From NCBI GenBank assembly GCA_900199595.1, contig FZRB01000020.1:18347-82346 (forward strand): 64,000 nt of DNA, in the 5' to 3' direction. The position numbers and the translations under genes are program-made. How positions within the stretch are numbered: the stretch's first letter is position 1; the number at the start of each line of letters is the position of its first letter. This DNA comes from Lachnospiraceae bacterium (lineage in GTDB: Bacteria; Bacillota; Clostridia; Lachnospirales; Lachnospiraceae). Positions 45,737 to 55,225 of the stretch are shown piece after piece. A model generated the notes under the pieces. The model worked only from the letters and a program-made list of their open reading frames with translations, made no database searches and was not told the DNA's origin.

Positions 45737-46321
45737 TTATTTCCTGTTTTCAACAACCTTGTCTATAAGGCCATACTTAAGTGCCTGCTCAGCAGTCATC
45801 CAGTTATTACGCTCGCAATCAGCATAAACTGTATCATAATCCTTACCGCAGTTTTCAGCCATGATAGATATAAGATTCTCTTTAATTCTGAGCATATGTT
45901 TAACATCTATCTCCATGTCAGTAGCCTGACCCTGAGTACCGCCTAAAGGCTGATGAATCATTATTTCAGCATTAGGAAGAGCAAATCTCTTGCCCTTTGC
46001 ACCACCTGAAAGAAGGAATGCTCCCATAGATGCTGCCATACCAACACAGATTGTTGATACATCACATTTTATATAATTCATTGTATCGTAAATAGCCATT
46101 CCTGCTGTTACAGAACCGCCCGGGCTGTTTATGTACAGATTGATATCCTTATTTGAATCCTCTGATTCAAGGAAAAGAAGCTGTGCAACTACAAGACTGG
46201 CTGTTACATCGTTTACTTCGTCTCCAAGAAATATAATTCTTTCCTTAAGAAGTCTCGAATATATGTCGTAAGCTCTCTCGCCACGATTAGTAGTCTCTAT
46301 GACTGTAGGTACAAGTGCCAT
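45737..46321 (-). CDS. clpP: ATP-dependent Clp protease proteolytic subunit
   Basis: 194 residues. Catalytic Ser98 in [14 protein letters not shown], His123 in [13 protein letters not shown], with the Asp in the C-terminal domain. Forms the double heptamer used by ClpX. Starts 2 bp after the tig stop codon; the ribosome-binding site lies inside tig. Confidence 0.97.
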   Translation of the reverse strand: MALVPTVIETTNRGERAYDIYSRLLKERIIFLGDEVNDVTASLVVAQLLFLESEDSNKDINLYINSPGGSVTAGMAIYDTMNYIKCDVSTICVGMAASMGAFLLSGGAKGKRFALPNAEIMIHQPLGGTQGQATDMEIDVKHMLRIKENLISIMAENCGKDYDTVYADCERNNWMTAEQALKYGLIDKVVENRK

Positions 46322-46323
46322 AC

Positions 46324-47610
46324 CTAAACCTCCTTAGCCTGGGAAGCGATATACTCTACTGCCTTCTGCATCTTGATATCAAGAGCAAGCGCTTCCATCT
46401 GTTCATCTCCCATGATTTCCTTTATCTTGTCAACTTCCATCTGATACTGCTTAGCCATCTTCTCGATCTCAGCATTCTTATCTTCATCTGTTATCTCAAA
46501 TCCCTGAGCATCAGCTACTGCTTCAACAACAAGACTTCTCTTTATCTGCTTCTCAGCTTCAGGCTTAACCTGATCTCTCATATCATCTCTTGTCTGTCCT
46601 GTCATGTTGAGATACTGTTCAAGATTCATACCCTGATACATGAGCTGCTGACCAAAATTATCGATCATCTTCTCCTGCTGATATGCGATCATAGCTTCAG
46701 GAAGCTCCATTGATGAAAGCTCTACAAGCTTCTCAACAGCTCTGTCTTCCTTCTGACGCTTAGCTGTCTCAGCCTTTCTCTCTTCAAGAGTCTTGCGAAC
46801 GTCAGCCTTGAACTCATCTACTGTCTCAAAATCAGTTGTATCTGATACATACTCATCATCAAGCTCAGGAAGTACTGTTTCCTTTATAGCAAGAAGGTCA
46901 CACTTGAATACTGCAGCCTTTCCAGCAAGATTTTCTGCCTGATAATCCTCAGGGAAAGTAACATTTACATCAAAGCTGTCGCCAACATTATGACCAACTA
47001 TCTGATCCTCAAATCCAGGAATGAAAGAACCTGAACCAAGAACCAGCGGATAGTTTTCACCCTTTCCGCCTTCAAATGCTACATCATCAACAAAGCCTTC
47101 GAAGTTGATCATTGTCTCATCTCCGTCCTTAGCAGCTCTGTCTGTAACTTCCTTCTTTGAAGAATTCTCTTTAAGTCTTCTCTCTATTTCCTTTTCAACA
47201 TCCTCATCTGTTACCTCGGTATCAACCTTCTCGATTTCAATCTTTGAAAGATCTCCAAGCTCTACAGGTGGCTTTGTTGCAACCTTTGCCTTATAGATAA
47301 AATCTTTTCCCTTCTCTATCTGGCTGATTGAGATGTCAGGATTAGAAACTATATCAAGGTCTATATCCTTTATCTCATTGTAATAGGTTTTATTGATAAG
47401 ATCATTTGCTGCATCTTCATAGAATACTGCAGGACCATAAGTCTTCTCTATAAAAGCCATAGGAACCTTTCCTTTACGGAAACCATCAAACTGGAACTTA
47501 CCCTTAGTTCTGTTATAAACCTCAACACATGCTTTCTTAAAATCCTCGGCAGGAACCGTAATTGTGATATCTGCCATATTTCCTTCCAGTTTTTCAAATG
47601 TAGCGCTCAT
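46324..47610 (-). CDS. tig: Trigger factor (ribosome-bound chaperone)
   Basis: 428 residues. N-terminal ribosome-binding domain with the signature [19 protein letters not shown] (about 39-57), FKBP-type PPIase domain (about 150-240, [20 protein letters not shown]), and a helical C-terminal chaperone domain. It begins the tig-clpP-clpX operon with an AAGGAGG ribosome-binding site and its own promoter (47685-47713). Confidence 0.96.
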   Translation of the reverse strand: MSATFEKLEGNMADITITVPAEDFKKACVEVYNRTKGKFQFDGFRKGKVPMAFIEKTYGPAVFYEDAANDLINKTYYNEIKDIDLDIVSNPDISISQIEKGKDFIYKAKVATKPPVELGDLSKIEIEKVDTEVTDEDVEKEIERRLKENSSKKEVTDRAAKDGDETMINFEGFVDDVAFEGGKGENYPLVLGSGSFIPGFEDQIVGHNVGDSFDVNVTFPEDYQAENLAGKAAVFKCDLLAIKETVLPELDDEYVSDTTDFETVDEFKADVRKTLEERKAETAKRQKEDRAVEKLVELSSMELPEAMIAYQQEKMIDNFGQQLMYQGMNLEQYLNMTGQTRDDMRDQVKPEAEKQIKRSLVVEAVADAQGFEITDEDKNAEIEKMAKQYQMEVDKIKEIMGDEQMEALALDIKMQKAVEYIASQAKEV

Positions 47611-47684
47611 TTTATTTCCTCCTTATATTTAAACAATTGCTTATAATCATGCTAAAATCCCCTTTTAAGGGCACTAACCGAATG

Positions 47685-47713
47685 ATTATATCACAGAAAA
47701 TAAATCAAGTCTA
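47685..47713 (-). promoter_or_regulatory. Promoter of tig-clpP-clpX
   Basis: Minus-strand TAGACT (47708-47713), 17-bp spacer, extended -10 TGATATAAT (hexamer 47685-47690). A CCCTTAAAAGGGG hairpin follows in the leader (47659-47671). No CtsR or CIRCE heat-shock operator was seen. Confidence 0.5.
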
Positions 47714-47722
47714 TATAAAATA

Positions 47723-48433
47723 TTACAACTTTGATAATACGTCAAGCATTCCCGAAACAAGCTTTACGGAATTTCTGATAGCCATCTGCTGGAATGCAGG
47801 ATAATCTACTTCAGCGTCATCATTTGCCTTATCAGAAATAGATCTTATGATTAAAAATGGAACATTACTCATGTGAGCAACGTGTGCTATAGCAGCTCCC
47901 TCCATTTCGGTGCACATGCCACCTACGGAATCCATGATACTTTTTCTTATCTGCCTATCAGAAATAAACTGATCTCCCGTAACGATTTTACCTTCGAATA
48001 CATTTACATCAGGATTGGTCTTTCCACATACCATATGTGCTATGCTGATCAATTTTTCATCTGCCTTATATATACTTGTATCCTGATCAGGTATTACTCC
48101 TTTTACATATCCAAGTCCAGTTACATCGACATCATGTTCCTGAGCTTCAGTCGAAAGAACTATATCCCCGATATCGATGCGGTCATCAAGTCCACCGGCT
48201 ATACCTGTATTTATGATACTGTCAACATTATAAAGAGTAACAAGAACAGAAGCCGACATAGTGGCATTAACCTTGCCAACCCCACATTTTACGAGGACAA
48301 CCTCACAGTTATATAGACTGCCATGCCAGAATTCCATACCCATGATATTTTTTTTATCTATCTCGCCCTCTTCTGTCATCATGCTCTTTATATCGTCAAT
48401 TTCCTTATCCATTGCAGCAATTATACCAATCAT
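47723..48433 (-). CDS. mtnN: 5'-methylthioadenosine/S-adenosylhomocysteine nucleosidase
   Basis: 236 residues, normal for the Pfs/MtnN family. MIGIIAAMDKEIDDIKSMM N-terminus, INTGIAGGLDDRIDIGDIV phosphorylase-fold loop, and IVTGDQFISD plus MEGAAIAHVAH with the catalytic Glu and purine-binding residues. It removes adenine from SAH and MTA, recycling methylation by-products and providing the ribosyl-homocysteine precursor of AI-2. Transcribed from a promoter whose -35 box shares a palindrome with the divergent activase gene. Confidence 0.94.
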   Translation of the reverse strand: MIGIIAAMDKEIDDIKSMMTEEGEIDKKNIMGMEFWHGSLYNCEVVLVKCGVGKVNATMSASVLVTLYNVDSIINTGIAGGLDDRIDIGDIVLSTEAQEHDVDVTGLGYVKGVIPDQDTSIYKADEKLISIAHMVCGKTNPDVNVFEGKIVTGDQFISDRQIRKSIMDSVGGMCTEMEGAAIAHVAHMSNVPFLIIRSISDKANDDAEVDYPAFQQMAIRNSVKLVSGMLDVLSKL

Positions 48434-48502
48434 TTTTTATCCTCCCAGAATAAATGTCAGCCATGAGCCTAAATGACTCTTTTATTAACAGCACTGTCTA
48501 TC

Positions 48503-48531
48503 AATATATCAGAAATCACCCTATAATTCAA
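48503..48531 (-). promoter_or_regulatory. Promoter of mtnN
   Basis: Minus-strand TTGAAT (48526-48531), 17-bp spacer ending in TGA, TATATT (48503-48508). Overlaps the 9-bp inverted repeat ATAATTCAA/TTGAATTAT (48523-48547). Confidence 0.6.
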
Positions 48532-48538
48532 AACTTTA

Positions 48539-48567
48539 TTGAATTATATTTTGCTGTGATTTATAAT
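48539..48567 (+). promoter_or_regulatory. Promoter of the activase fusion gene
   Basis: Plus-strand TTGAAT (48539-48544), 17-bp spacer, TATAAT (48562-48567). Back to back with the mtnN promoter; the two -35 boxes are the arms of one inverted repeat with a 7-bp centre. Confidence 0.65.
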
Positions 48568-48624
48568 GTCAAAAGTCTATTTTTTATAAATACATAGAAT
48601 ATGAAGAAAAAGGAGTACAGGATA

Positions 48625-51600
48625 TTGAATCGACTAGGTATAGATATAGGTTCAACAACCGTAAAGATCTCTATAATTGATGAAAATAACAAGATACTAT
48701 ATTCCGAGTACAAGCGTCACTTTGCCAAGATCAAAGAGACACTTAAAGAGCTTCTGGAAAATGCGATCCAGAGCCTCGGGGATATGGAGGTTGCTGCTGA
48801 CATAACCGGTTCAGGTGGTCTCGCTCTCTCCAATGTTATTGATATACCATTTGAGCAGGAAGTTGTATGTGTATCTACTGCTCTTAAGACTTTTGCACCT
48901 AAAACTCAGGTAGCTATTGAGCTGGGTGGTGAAGATGCCAAGATCATCTACTTCTCAAAGCACGGTATCGAGCAGAGAATGAACTCTGTCTGTGCCGGAG
49001 GAACAGGTTCCTTCATCGACCAGATGGCTGCTCTTCTTATGACCGATGCTTCTGGTCTTAATGAGCTGGCTAAATCTTACGACACTATACATCCTATAGC
49101 TGCACGCTGCGGTGTATTTGCCAAAACAGATATACAGCCGCTTATCAATGAGGGTGCCACAAAGCCTAATCTTTCAGCATCCATTTTTCAGGCTGTTGTA
49201 AATCAGACTATATCAGGTCTTGCCTGCGGTAAGCCGATCAGAGGCTACGTCGCTTTCCTTGGCGGACCATTACATTTTCTGGATCAGCTTAGAGAAAGAT
49301 TCATAGATACTCTTAATCTTGATGAGGAACATTCCATAGTTCCGGATAACTCTCATCTCTTTGCCGCAACCGGTGCTGCTCTTCACGCTGATACCGATCA
49401 GACTATCATGCTTCAGGCACTTGCTGACAAGCTTACACCTGAACTAAAGATAGAGATAGAGGTAAACAGACTTGATCCTCTCTTCAAAACAAAGAAAGAA
49501 TATAAAGAATTCTCAGACAGAATGGCTGAGTATAAGATAAAAAGAGGCAACCTCGCTGATTACAAGGGAAATGTATACCTTGGAATCGATGCTGGTTCAA
49601 CTACCACAAAGCTTGCTCTCATCGGTGAGGAAGGTGAGCTTCTTTATGACTTCTACAGCAACAACAACGGAAGTCCTGTTAATACAACCATTAAAGCCAT
49701 GAAGGAGATTTATTCTCTTCTTCCAAAGAACGCAAAGCTGGCAGGAAGCTGCTCCACCGGTTACGGCGAGGCTCTTCTTAAATCTGCCTTCAACCTGGAT
49801 TATGGCGAAGTTGAAACAATAGCTCACTACACCGCTGCCGCTTTCTTCGAGCCAAAGGTTGATACCATCCTGGATATCGGTGGTCAGGATATGAAATGTA
49901 TCAAGATCCGTGACGGCGTTGTAGATAATGTAATGCTGAACGAGTCCTGTTCTTCAGGCTGCGGTTCTTTCATCGAAACCTTTGCCAATTCCCTTGACTA
50001 CAAGGTTCAGGACTTTGCCAAGATAGCACTCTTCGCCAAGAGCCCTATCGATCTTGGTTCAAGATGTACAGTATTCATGAATTCAAAGGTTAAGCAGGCT
50101 CAGAAGGAAGGTGCTTCTGTTGAGGATATCTCTGCAGGTCTTGCTTATTCCGTTATCAAAAATGCACTTCTTAAGGTTATTAAGCTTACCGACCCTAAAC
50201 AGCTGGGTAATCGAATCGTTGTACAGGGCGGTACATTTTACAATAATGCAGTACTCCGTGCTTTTGAGCTTGTATCAGGCGCAAAGGCTATCCGTCCTGA
50301 TATCGCAGGTATCATGGGTGCCTTTGGTGCTGCTCTTATCGCAAGAGATAATTACGAGGAAGGCTTTGTATCCGGTACTCTTTCCAGCAAGGATGTTGAT
50401 GAGCTCACATACGAGACTCAGATGGCTCGCTGCGGAGGATGTACCAACAACTGTCTTCTTACCATCAACAAATTCACCGGAAACAGAAGGTTCATCACCG
50501 GAAACCGTTGTGAGAAGGGACTGGGCTTAAAGAAGAATTCAGAGAATATGCCTAATCTCTATGAATATAAGTTTAACCGTATATTTGATTACGAGCCTCT
50601 TTCCGAAAATAAAGCCACAAGAGGTGAAATCGGTGTACCCCGTGTTCTCAACATGTATGAAAATTATCCTTTCTGGTTTACTTTCCTGACAGAGCTTAAG
50701 TACAGAGTTATACTGTCACCTAAATCAGACAAGAATATCTATCAGATGGGTATCGAATCCATCCCAAGTGATACAGAGTGTTATCCTGCCAAGATAAGTC
50801 ACGGTCATGTTATGTGGCTTGTTAAGAACGGACTGAAGACCATCTTCTATCCTTGTATTCCTTACGAGATGAACGAGACTCCTGATGCCAACAACCACTA
50901 CAACTGTCCTATAGTTACTTCATATTCCGAAAATATAAAGAACAATATGGAGGAACTGGAGACCGAACATATCACTTATATACGTCCGTTCCTTGCACTG
51001 GATAACAAACTTGCACTGAAGGATCGTATGTTTAGAGAGTTCTCTAAATATACAGACGTTACCCGTGAGGAAATCAGCAACGCTATAGATAAGGCTTATA
51101 AAGAAGCTGAAAAGGTTAAGAAGGACGTTCGTAAAAAGGGTGAAGAAACTCTCGAATTCCTTAAAGAAAATAACAAGGTCGGTATAGTTCTGGCAGGTCG
51201 TCCTTATCATATCGATCCTGAAATAAATCATGGTATACCTGAACTGATCAACTCCTACGGAGTAGCTGTTCTATCCGAAGATTCAATAGCACATCTGGGA
51301 GATGTGGACAGACCTCTTATCGTATCCGATCAGTGGATGTACCATTCAAGACTTTACAAGGCTGCAAACTACGTTAAGACCAAGACCAACCTGGAGCTGG
51401 TTCAGCTCTTCTCCTTCGGCTGCGGTCTGGACGCTGTTACAACTGACTGTGTAAAGGATATACTTTCAAATTCAAATAAAATATATACAGTTCTAAAGAT
51501 AGATGAAGTATCAAACCTAGGTGCTGCAAGAATCAGGATCCGTTCTCTTCTTTCAGCCATGAAGGTTAGAGAAAAGAAGAAATACAGACCAATTGACTGT

Positions 51601-52845
51601 TCCACAGCTATAACCAAGGTTGAATTTACAAAGGAAATGCGTGAGGACTATACAGTTCTTTGCCCGCAGATGTCACCAATACATTTTAAGATGCTACAGG
51701 CTGCCATGAAACATTTCCACGTAAACTTCCTTATGCTACCGGATGCAACCAAGTCTACAATAGACGAAGGACTGAGATTCGTTAATAACGATGCCTGCTA
51801 TCCTTCCATCATCGTTGTAGGACAGCTGATGGAGGCTATTCAGTCCGGCAAATACGACACAAATAAACTGGCCGTGGCTATCACCCAGACAGGTGGCGGC
51901 TGCCGTGCCACAAACTATATAGGATTCATCAGACGTGCCCTGGAGAAATCCGGCTACGGTCATATACCGGTAGTATCCATCAGTGCACAGGGAATCGAGA
52001 AAAACTCCGGACTTAAGATCAACCTTAAAGGACTTAAGGCTGCCATGCATGCAGTTATGTACGGAGATCTGTTTATGCGAGTTGTTTACAGGACCAGACC
52101 ATACGAGAAGGTTCCGGGTTCAGTAAATAAGCTTCATAAGAAATGGGAAAGAATCTGTATCAGAGATATAGAAAGAGGCTCACACAACTTCAGCAGAATA
52201 GTACGTGATATCGTAAGAGACTTCGATAATATCCCACTTGATGAGACAATACTTAAGCCCAGAGTAGGAATCGTAGGCGAGATACTTGTAAAGTTCCTTC
52301 CATCAGCAAACAACCACCTGGTTGATCTGCTGGAAGCAGAAGGTGCTGAAGCAGTTATGCCGGATCTTCTGGACTTCCTCTTCTACTCTGCATATAACAG
52401 CAATTATAAGTATGAGTTCTTAGGAAAGACCAAGAAGTCAGCCAAGATCAGCAACATGCTGATAAAGCTTCTTGAACAGCTGAGATCTCCTATGGCAAAA
52501 GCCCTTGAAAAGAGCAAGAGATTTGAACCACCAACACCTATAGCAACCATTGCAAGCTATGCAAGACCAATCGTTTCCATCGGAAATGAAACCGGTGAAG
52601 GCTGGTTCCTTACAGGAGAAATGGTAGAACTTATAAAAGAAGGCGCACCAAATATCGTCTGCTGCCAGCCATTTGCCTGCCTGCCAAACCACATAATCGG
52701 TAAGGGCGTTATAAAGAAACTGAGAAACGTATATCCCGATGCCAACATTACACCAATCGACTTCGACCCGGGCGCATCAGAAGTTAACCAGATAAACCGC
52801 ATCAAGCTCATGCTTGCTGCTGCTCGCGAAAACCTCGAGAAATAG
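48625..52845 (+). CDS. CoA-substrate dehydratase activase-like fusion protein (two BadF/HgdC ATPase domains plus DUF2229/HgdB-like part)
   Basis: 1406 residues from TTG 48625, chosen because AAGGAG lies nine bases upstream; an in-frame ATG at 48601 has no Shine-Dalgarno. Two ASKHA ATPase domains: residues 1-285 (RLGIDIGSTTVK, LGGEDAKII, SVCAGGTGSFIDQ with the Fe-S cysteine, ARCGVFAKTDIQ) and about 315-580 (LGIDAGSTTTKLAL, DIGGQDMKCI, SCSSGCGSFIETF). Then a Cys-rich stretch (ARCGGCTNNC, about 600), DUF2229 (VPRVLNMYENYPFWFTF; SDTECYPAKISHGH), and a dehydratase-like C-terminus. Related proteins reduce 2-hydroxyacyl-CoA dehydratases by ATP-driven electron transfer. No separate dehydratase genes are adjacent, so the substrate is unknown. 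Confidence 0.88.
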   Translation: MNRLGIDIGSTTVKISIIDENNKILYSEYKRHFAKIKETLKELLENAIQSLGDMEVAADITGSGGLALSNVIDIPFEQEVVCVSTALKTFAPKTQVAIELGGEDAKIIYFSKHGIEQRMNSVCAGGTGSFIDQMAALLMTDASGLNELAKSYDTIHPIAARCGVFAKTDIQPLINEGATKPNLSASIFQAVVNQTISGLACGKPIRGYVAFLGGPLHFLDQLRERFIDTLNLDEEHSIVPDNSHLFAATGAALHADTDQTIMLQALADKLTPELKIEIEVNRLDPLFKTKKEYKEFSDRMAEYKIKRGNLADYKGNVYLGIDAGSTTTKLALIGEEGELLYDFYSNNNGSPVNTTIKAMKEIYSLLPKNAKLAGSCSTGYGEALLKSAFNLDYGEVETIAHYTAAAFFEPKVDTILDIGGQDMKCIKIRDGVVDNVMLNESCSSGCGSFIETFANSLDYKVQDFAKIALFAKSPIDLGSRCTVFMNSKVKQAQKEGASVEDISAGLAYSVIKNALLKVIKLTDPKQLGNRIVVQGGTFYNNAVLRAFELVSGAKAIRPDIAGIMGAFGAALIARDNYEEGFVSGTLSSKDVDELTYETQMARCGGCTNNCLLTINKFTGNRRFITGNRCEKGLGLKKNSENMPNLYEYKFNRIFDYEPLSENKATRGEIGVPRVLNMYENYPFWFTFLTELKYRVILSPKSDKNIYQMGIESIPSDTECYPAKISHGHVMWLVKNGLKTIFYPCIPYEMNETPDANNHYNCPIVTSYSENIKNNMEELETEHITYIRPFLALDNKLALKDRMFREFSKYTDVTREEISNAIDKAYKEAEKVKKDVRKKGEETLEFLKENNKVGIVLAGRPYHIDPEINHGIPELINSYGVAVLSEDSIAHLGDVDRPLIVSDQWMYHSRLYKAANYVKTKTNLELVQLFSFGCGLDAVTTDCVKDILSNSNKIYTVLKIDEVSNLGAARIRIRSLLSAMKVREKKKYRPIDCSTAITKVEFTKEMREDYTVLCPQMSPIHFKMLQAAMKHFHVNFLMLPDATKSTIDEGLRFVNNDACYPSIIVVGQLMEAIQSGKYDTNKLAVAITQTGGGCRATNYIGFIRRALEKSGYGHIPVVSISAQGIEKNSGLKINLKGLKAAMHAVMYGDLFMRVVYRTRPYEKVPGSVNKLHKKWERICIRDIERGSHNFSRIVRDIVRDFDNIPLDETILKPRVGIVGEILVKFLPSANNHLVDLLEAEGAEAVMPDLLDFLFYSAYNSNYKYEFLGKTKKSAKISNMLIKLLEQLRSPMAKALEKSKRFEPPTPIATIASYARPIVSIGNETGEGWFLTGEMVELIKEGAPNIVCCQPFACLPNHIIGKGVIKKLRNVYPDANITPIDFDPGASEVNQINRIKLMLAAARENLEK

Positions 52846-52850
52846 GTATT

Positions 52851-52890
52851 AAAAAGGTGACAGTTTGAACAAAAGTTCAACTGTCACCTT
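52851..52890. terminator. Bidirectional terminator between the activase and GNAT genes
   Basis: Stem GGTGACAGTTTGAAC/GTTCAACTGTCACC with one bulge, A5 on the left and T-rich on the right. It serves two convergent genes. Sequence is related to the GATGACA hairpins (inner GAACAAAAGTTC shared with the one at 32691). Confidence 0.8.
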
Positions 52891-52893
52891 TAT

Positions 52894-53325
52894 TTATTTC
52901 AGGTAGATGATCATTCCGGGACCGAGATTCTCAGTTGGACGGGCTGTGAAGCCATGTTTCAGGTAGAAGCCTTCTCTTCCCTTGGCACACATCAGTGCAA
53001 GCATCATTTCTTCGCCGTCTGTTTTAAGACTGCTAACGTAGTTCTTAAGGTGCTTTATAAGCGCCGAACCAACTCCTCTTCCATGATACTCAGGAAGTAC
53101 GATAAGATCCTGGATATAGCAGATTACTGCACCGTCACCAACGATCCTGCCCATACCTATAAGACGTCTCGATCCATTCTCTGTTTCATCGTATGCAGAT
53201 ATGGAATATATACAGTTTTCAAGTGCAAGCTCAGCCTGTCTTTCAGTCAGCGTCTTCCAGCCGACTGCAGCTCTGAGCCCCAGGTATTCTGCAACTGATA
53301 ATCTGTCTTCACTGAATTTAATCAT
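52894..53325 (-). CDS. GNAT-family N-acetyltransferase
   Basis: 143 residues. Acetyl-CoA-binding motif [21 protein letters not shown] (R/Q-x-x-G-x-G/A as HGRGVG), and motif B region [13 protein letters not shown]. Substrate unknown; small GNATs of this type modify amines or protein N-termini. Its start overlaps the hisF stop (ATGA), so it is co-translated with HisF, but a role in histidine synthesis is not indicated. Confidence 0.88.
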   Translation of the reverse strand: MIKFSEDRLSVAEYLGLRAAVGWKTLTERQAELALENCIYSISAYDETENGSRRLIGMGRIVGDGAVICYIQDLIVLPEYHGRGVGSALIKHLKNYVSSLKTDGEEMMLALMCAKGREGFYLKHGFTARPTENLGPGMIIYLK

Positions 53326-54149
53326 AACCTTACTGATACTCCCTGATTTCTCAGGTACTCCTTGACTTCCTTTATCTCAAGCTCCTTGAAATGGAATAAT
53401 GATGCTGCAAGAGCTGCATCTGCGTGTCCTTCGGTAAATGCCTCCTCAAAATGTTGAAGATTACCTGCACCTCCTGATGCTATAACCGGTACATTTACTC
53501 TGTCTGCGATTGCTCTTGTAAGCTCAAGATCATAACCGGCCTTAGTTCCGTCTGCATCCATGCTTGTGAGAAGGATTTCTCCCGCTCCCATTTCTACGGC
53601 CTTAACAGCCCACTCAACCGCATCCAGACCCATGTCGATACGACCGCCGTGTTTATATACGGTCCAGCCGTCTGCAGGTGTCCATTCATCATTTATCTTT
53701 ATACTTTCCTCATAACTGAGTGACGGATCTGTAGCCTTGCCCACACGTCTTCTTCTTGCATCGATGGCAAGTACCACGCACTGGCTTCCGAACTTATCAG
53801 CAGCCTCACTTATGAGCGTAGGATTATCAATTGCAGCTGAATTAACAGCTATCTTGTCGGCACCCTCACGAAGGATGGTTCTGAAGTCCTCTATGGATCT
53901 TATTCCACCACCAACGGTAAATGGAATAAAGACTGTTTCAGCAACCTTTCTAACCATATCAGCCACTATATTTCTTTTATCTGAAGAAGCTGTTATATCC
54001 AGAAATACCAGTTCATCTGCTCCGGCTCTGTCATAGGCTTTACCGCACTCCACAGGGTCACCGGCATCAATAAGATTTACAAAGTTTATTCCTTTAACAA
54101 CTCTTCCATCCTTAACATCAAGGCAGGGAATAATTCTCTTGGTATGCAT
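53322..54149 (-). CDS. hisF: Imidazole glycerol phosphate synthase cyclase subunit
   Basis: 275 residues, about 20 longer than usual. The catalytic Asp of [15 protein letters not shown] and the later [16 protein letters not shown]sp, plus [13 protein letters not shown], mark HisF. The extra length is an insertion between IDARRRR and TVYKHGGR. With HisH it forms IGP and AICAR from PRFAR. Only hisH, hisF and the GNAT gene are here; the other his genes must lie elsewhere. Starts 19 bp after hisH. Confidence 0.94.
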   Translation of the reverse strand: MHTKRIIPCLDVKDGRVVKGINFVNLIDAGDPVECGKAYDRAGADELVFLDITASSDKRNIVADMVRKVAETVFIPFTVGGGIRSIEDFRTILREGADKIAVNSAAIDNPTLISEAADKFGSQCVVLAIDARRRRVGKATDPSLSYEESIKINDEWTPADGWTVYKHGGRIDMGLDAVEWAVKAVEMGAGEILLTSMDADGTKAGYDLELTRAIADRVNVPVIASGGAGNLQHFEEAFTEGHADAALAASLFHFKELEIKEVKEYLRNQGVSVRL

Positions 54150-54168
54150 AGCTTTTCTCCGTTTATTA

Positions 54169-54801
54169 TCAGTTTTTAGCCTTTGTCAGTTCAATATAGT
54201 TCGTAAGTATTTTCAACCCCACATCCGAGCTCTTCTCAGGATGGAACTGAGTAGCCATTATATTTCCTTTTTCAACTGCAGCATCAATACTTACACTATA
54301 ATGTGTTGTAGCCGCAACTTCGTCTCTGTTCTCAGCCTGAAGATAATAGGAATGCACAAAGTATACATATGGATTATCTCCCAGACCCTTAAGAAGCCTG
54401 CTGGACGGATTAACTTCTATACTGTTCCAGCCTATCTGTGGAACCTTGAGATGTTCACCCTCAGGAGAAATCTCAGGGATCTTTGTAATTGTCCCTTTCA
54501 GAAGGCCAAGCCCCACAGCCTCAGGGCTCTCTTCACTCTTTTCAAAGAAAAGCTGAAGCCCGAGACATATTCCGAGAAATGGTTTCCCGGTATCAACATA
54601 TTCATGTATAACCTTATCAAGGCCTCTTGAATTAATCTTATCCATAGCAAGACCAAAGGCACCAACACCGGGAAGCACAGCACCGTCACTTGCCATTATA
54701 ATATCTCTGTCGCTGGTAATAACAGCTTCTTCGCCCAGGTATTGAAAAGCCTTTTCAACACTTTTTATATTTCCGGCATCATAGTCAAGAATCGCAATCA
54801 T
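54169..54801 (-). CDS. hisH: Imidazole glycerol phosphate synthase glutaminase subunit
   Basis: 210 residues. Class I glutamine amidotransferase: nucleophile Cys79 in [14 protein letters not shown], His in [13 protein letters not shown] near the C-terminus with the partner Glu. Supplies ammonia to HisF. It precedes hisF. AAAGGAAATAAT ribosome-binding site. Confidence 0.95.
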   Translation of the reverse strand: MIAILDYDAGNIKSVEKAFQYLGEEAVITSDRDIIMASDGAVLPGVGAFGLAMDKINSRGLDKVIHEYVDTGKPFLGICLGLQLFFEKSEESPEAVGLGLLKGTITKIPEISPEGEHLKVPQIGWNSIEVNPSSRLLKGLGDNPYVYFVHSYYLQAENRDEVAATTHYSVSIDAAVEKGNIMATQFHPEKSSDVGLKILTNYIELTKAKN

Positions 54802-54846
54802 ATTATTTCCTTTTTATCTAAATAAATACGTAATATCTATAATCAT

Positions 54847-54876
54847 CAAAACATCCGGTCTTATATGACCGGATGC
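54847..54876 (-). terminator. Terminator after the DUF6465 gene
   Basis: 10-bp perfect stem CATCCGGTC/GACCGGATG with a 6-nt loop, followed by TTTTG on the minus strand. GC-rich stem, short U tract. Confidence 0.6.
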
Positions 54877-54916
54877 TTTAACAGGTTTCTATAACAGAAC
54901 CAATTATTATCAATCC

Positions 54917-55150
54917 TTAGAAATCATTCTGAGTATTGATAATAGGAAATGAACCAGTATAATCGCCGTTAAAAACATAATAAACTCTGTCATCTTCTGG
55001 CTTGATATAAATCTCAATCTTCTTTAAATCAGCTGGCTTATTTCCTGCTTCTTTCCATATCTTTCTAGCTTCATCAAGAATCTCATCCTGATTTACCTGC
55101 TCACCATAAAACTCAACATAAACATTTGTCTTCAACGCTTTAACCTCCAT
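54917..55150 (-). CDS. DUF6465-family small protein
   Basis: 77 residues with its own promoter (55179-55207), TGGAGG ribosome-binding site and terminator. TNVYVEFYGEQVNQDEILDE, then KIEIYIKPEDDRVYYVFNGD: one helix between beta strands, soluble. It matches the small Lachnospiraceae family I know as DUF6465 (name from memory). Function unknown; the strand pattern recalls SpoU-like or regulatory small folds, not an enzyme. Confidence 0.8.
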   Translation of the reverse strand: MEVKALKTNVYVEFYGEQVNQDEILDEARKIWKEAGNKPADLKKIEIYIKPEDDRVYYVFNGDYTGSFPIINTQNDF

Positions 55151-55178
55151 ATAAACTAACTCAAGCTACTATAGGGAT

Positions 55179-55207
55179 ATAATAATTCTAAAAATGTTAA
55201 ATGTCAA
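55179..55207 (-). promoter_or_regulatory. Promoter of the DUF6465 gene
   Basis: Minus-strand TTGACA (55202-55207), 17-bp spacer, TATTAT (55179-55184). Confidence 0.65.
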
Positions 55208-55225
55208 ATAATTGTTATATTTGGA

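Noticed and set aside
46315..46713. 132-codon plus-strand frame opposite tig
   Set aside because: Antisense shadow; tig is unambiguous and no Shine-Dalgarno precedes the frame.
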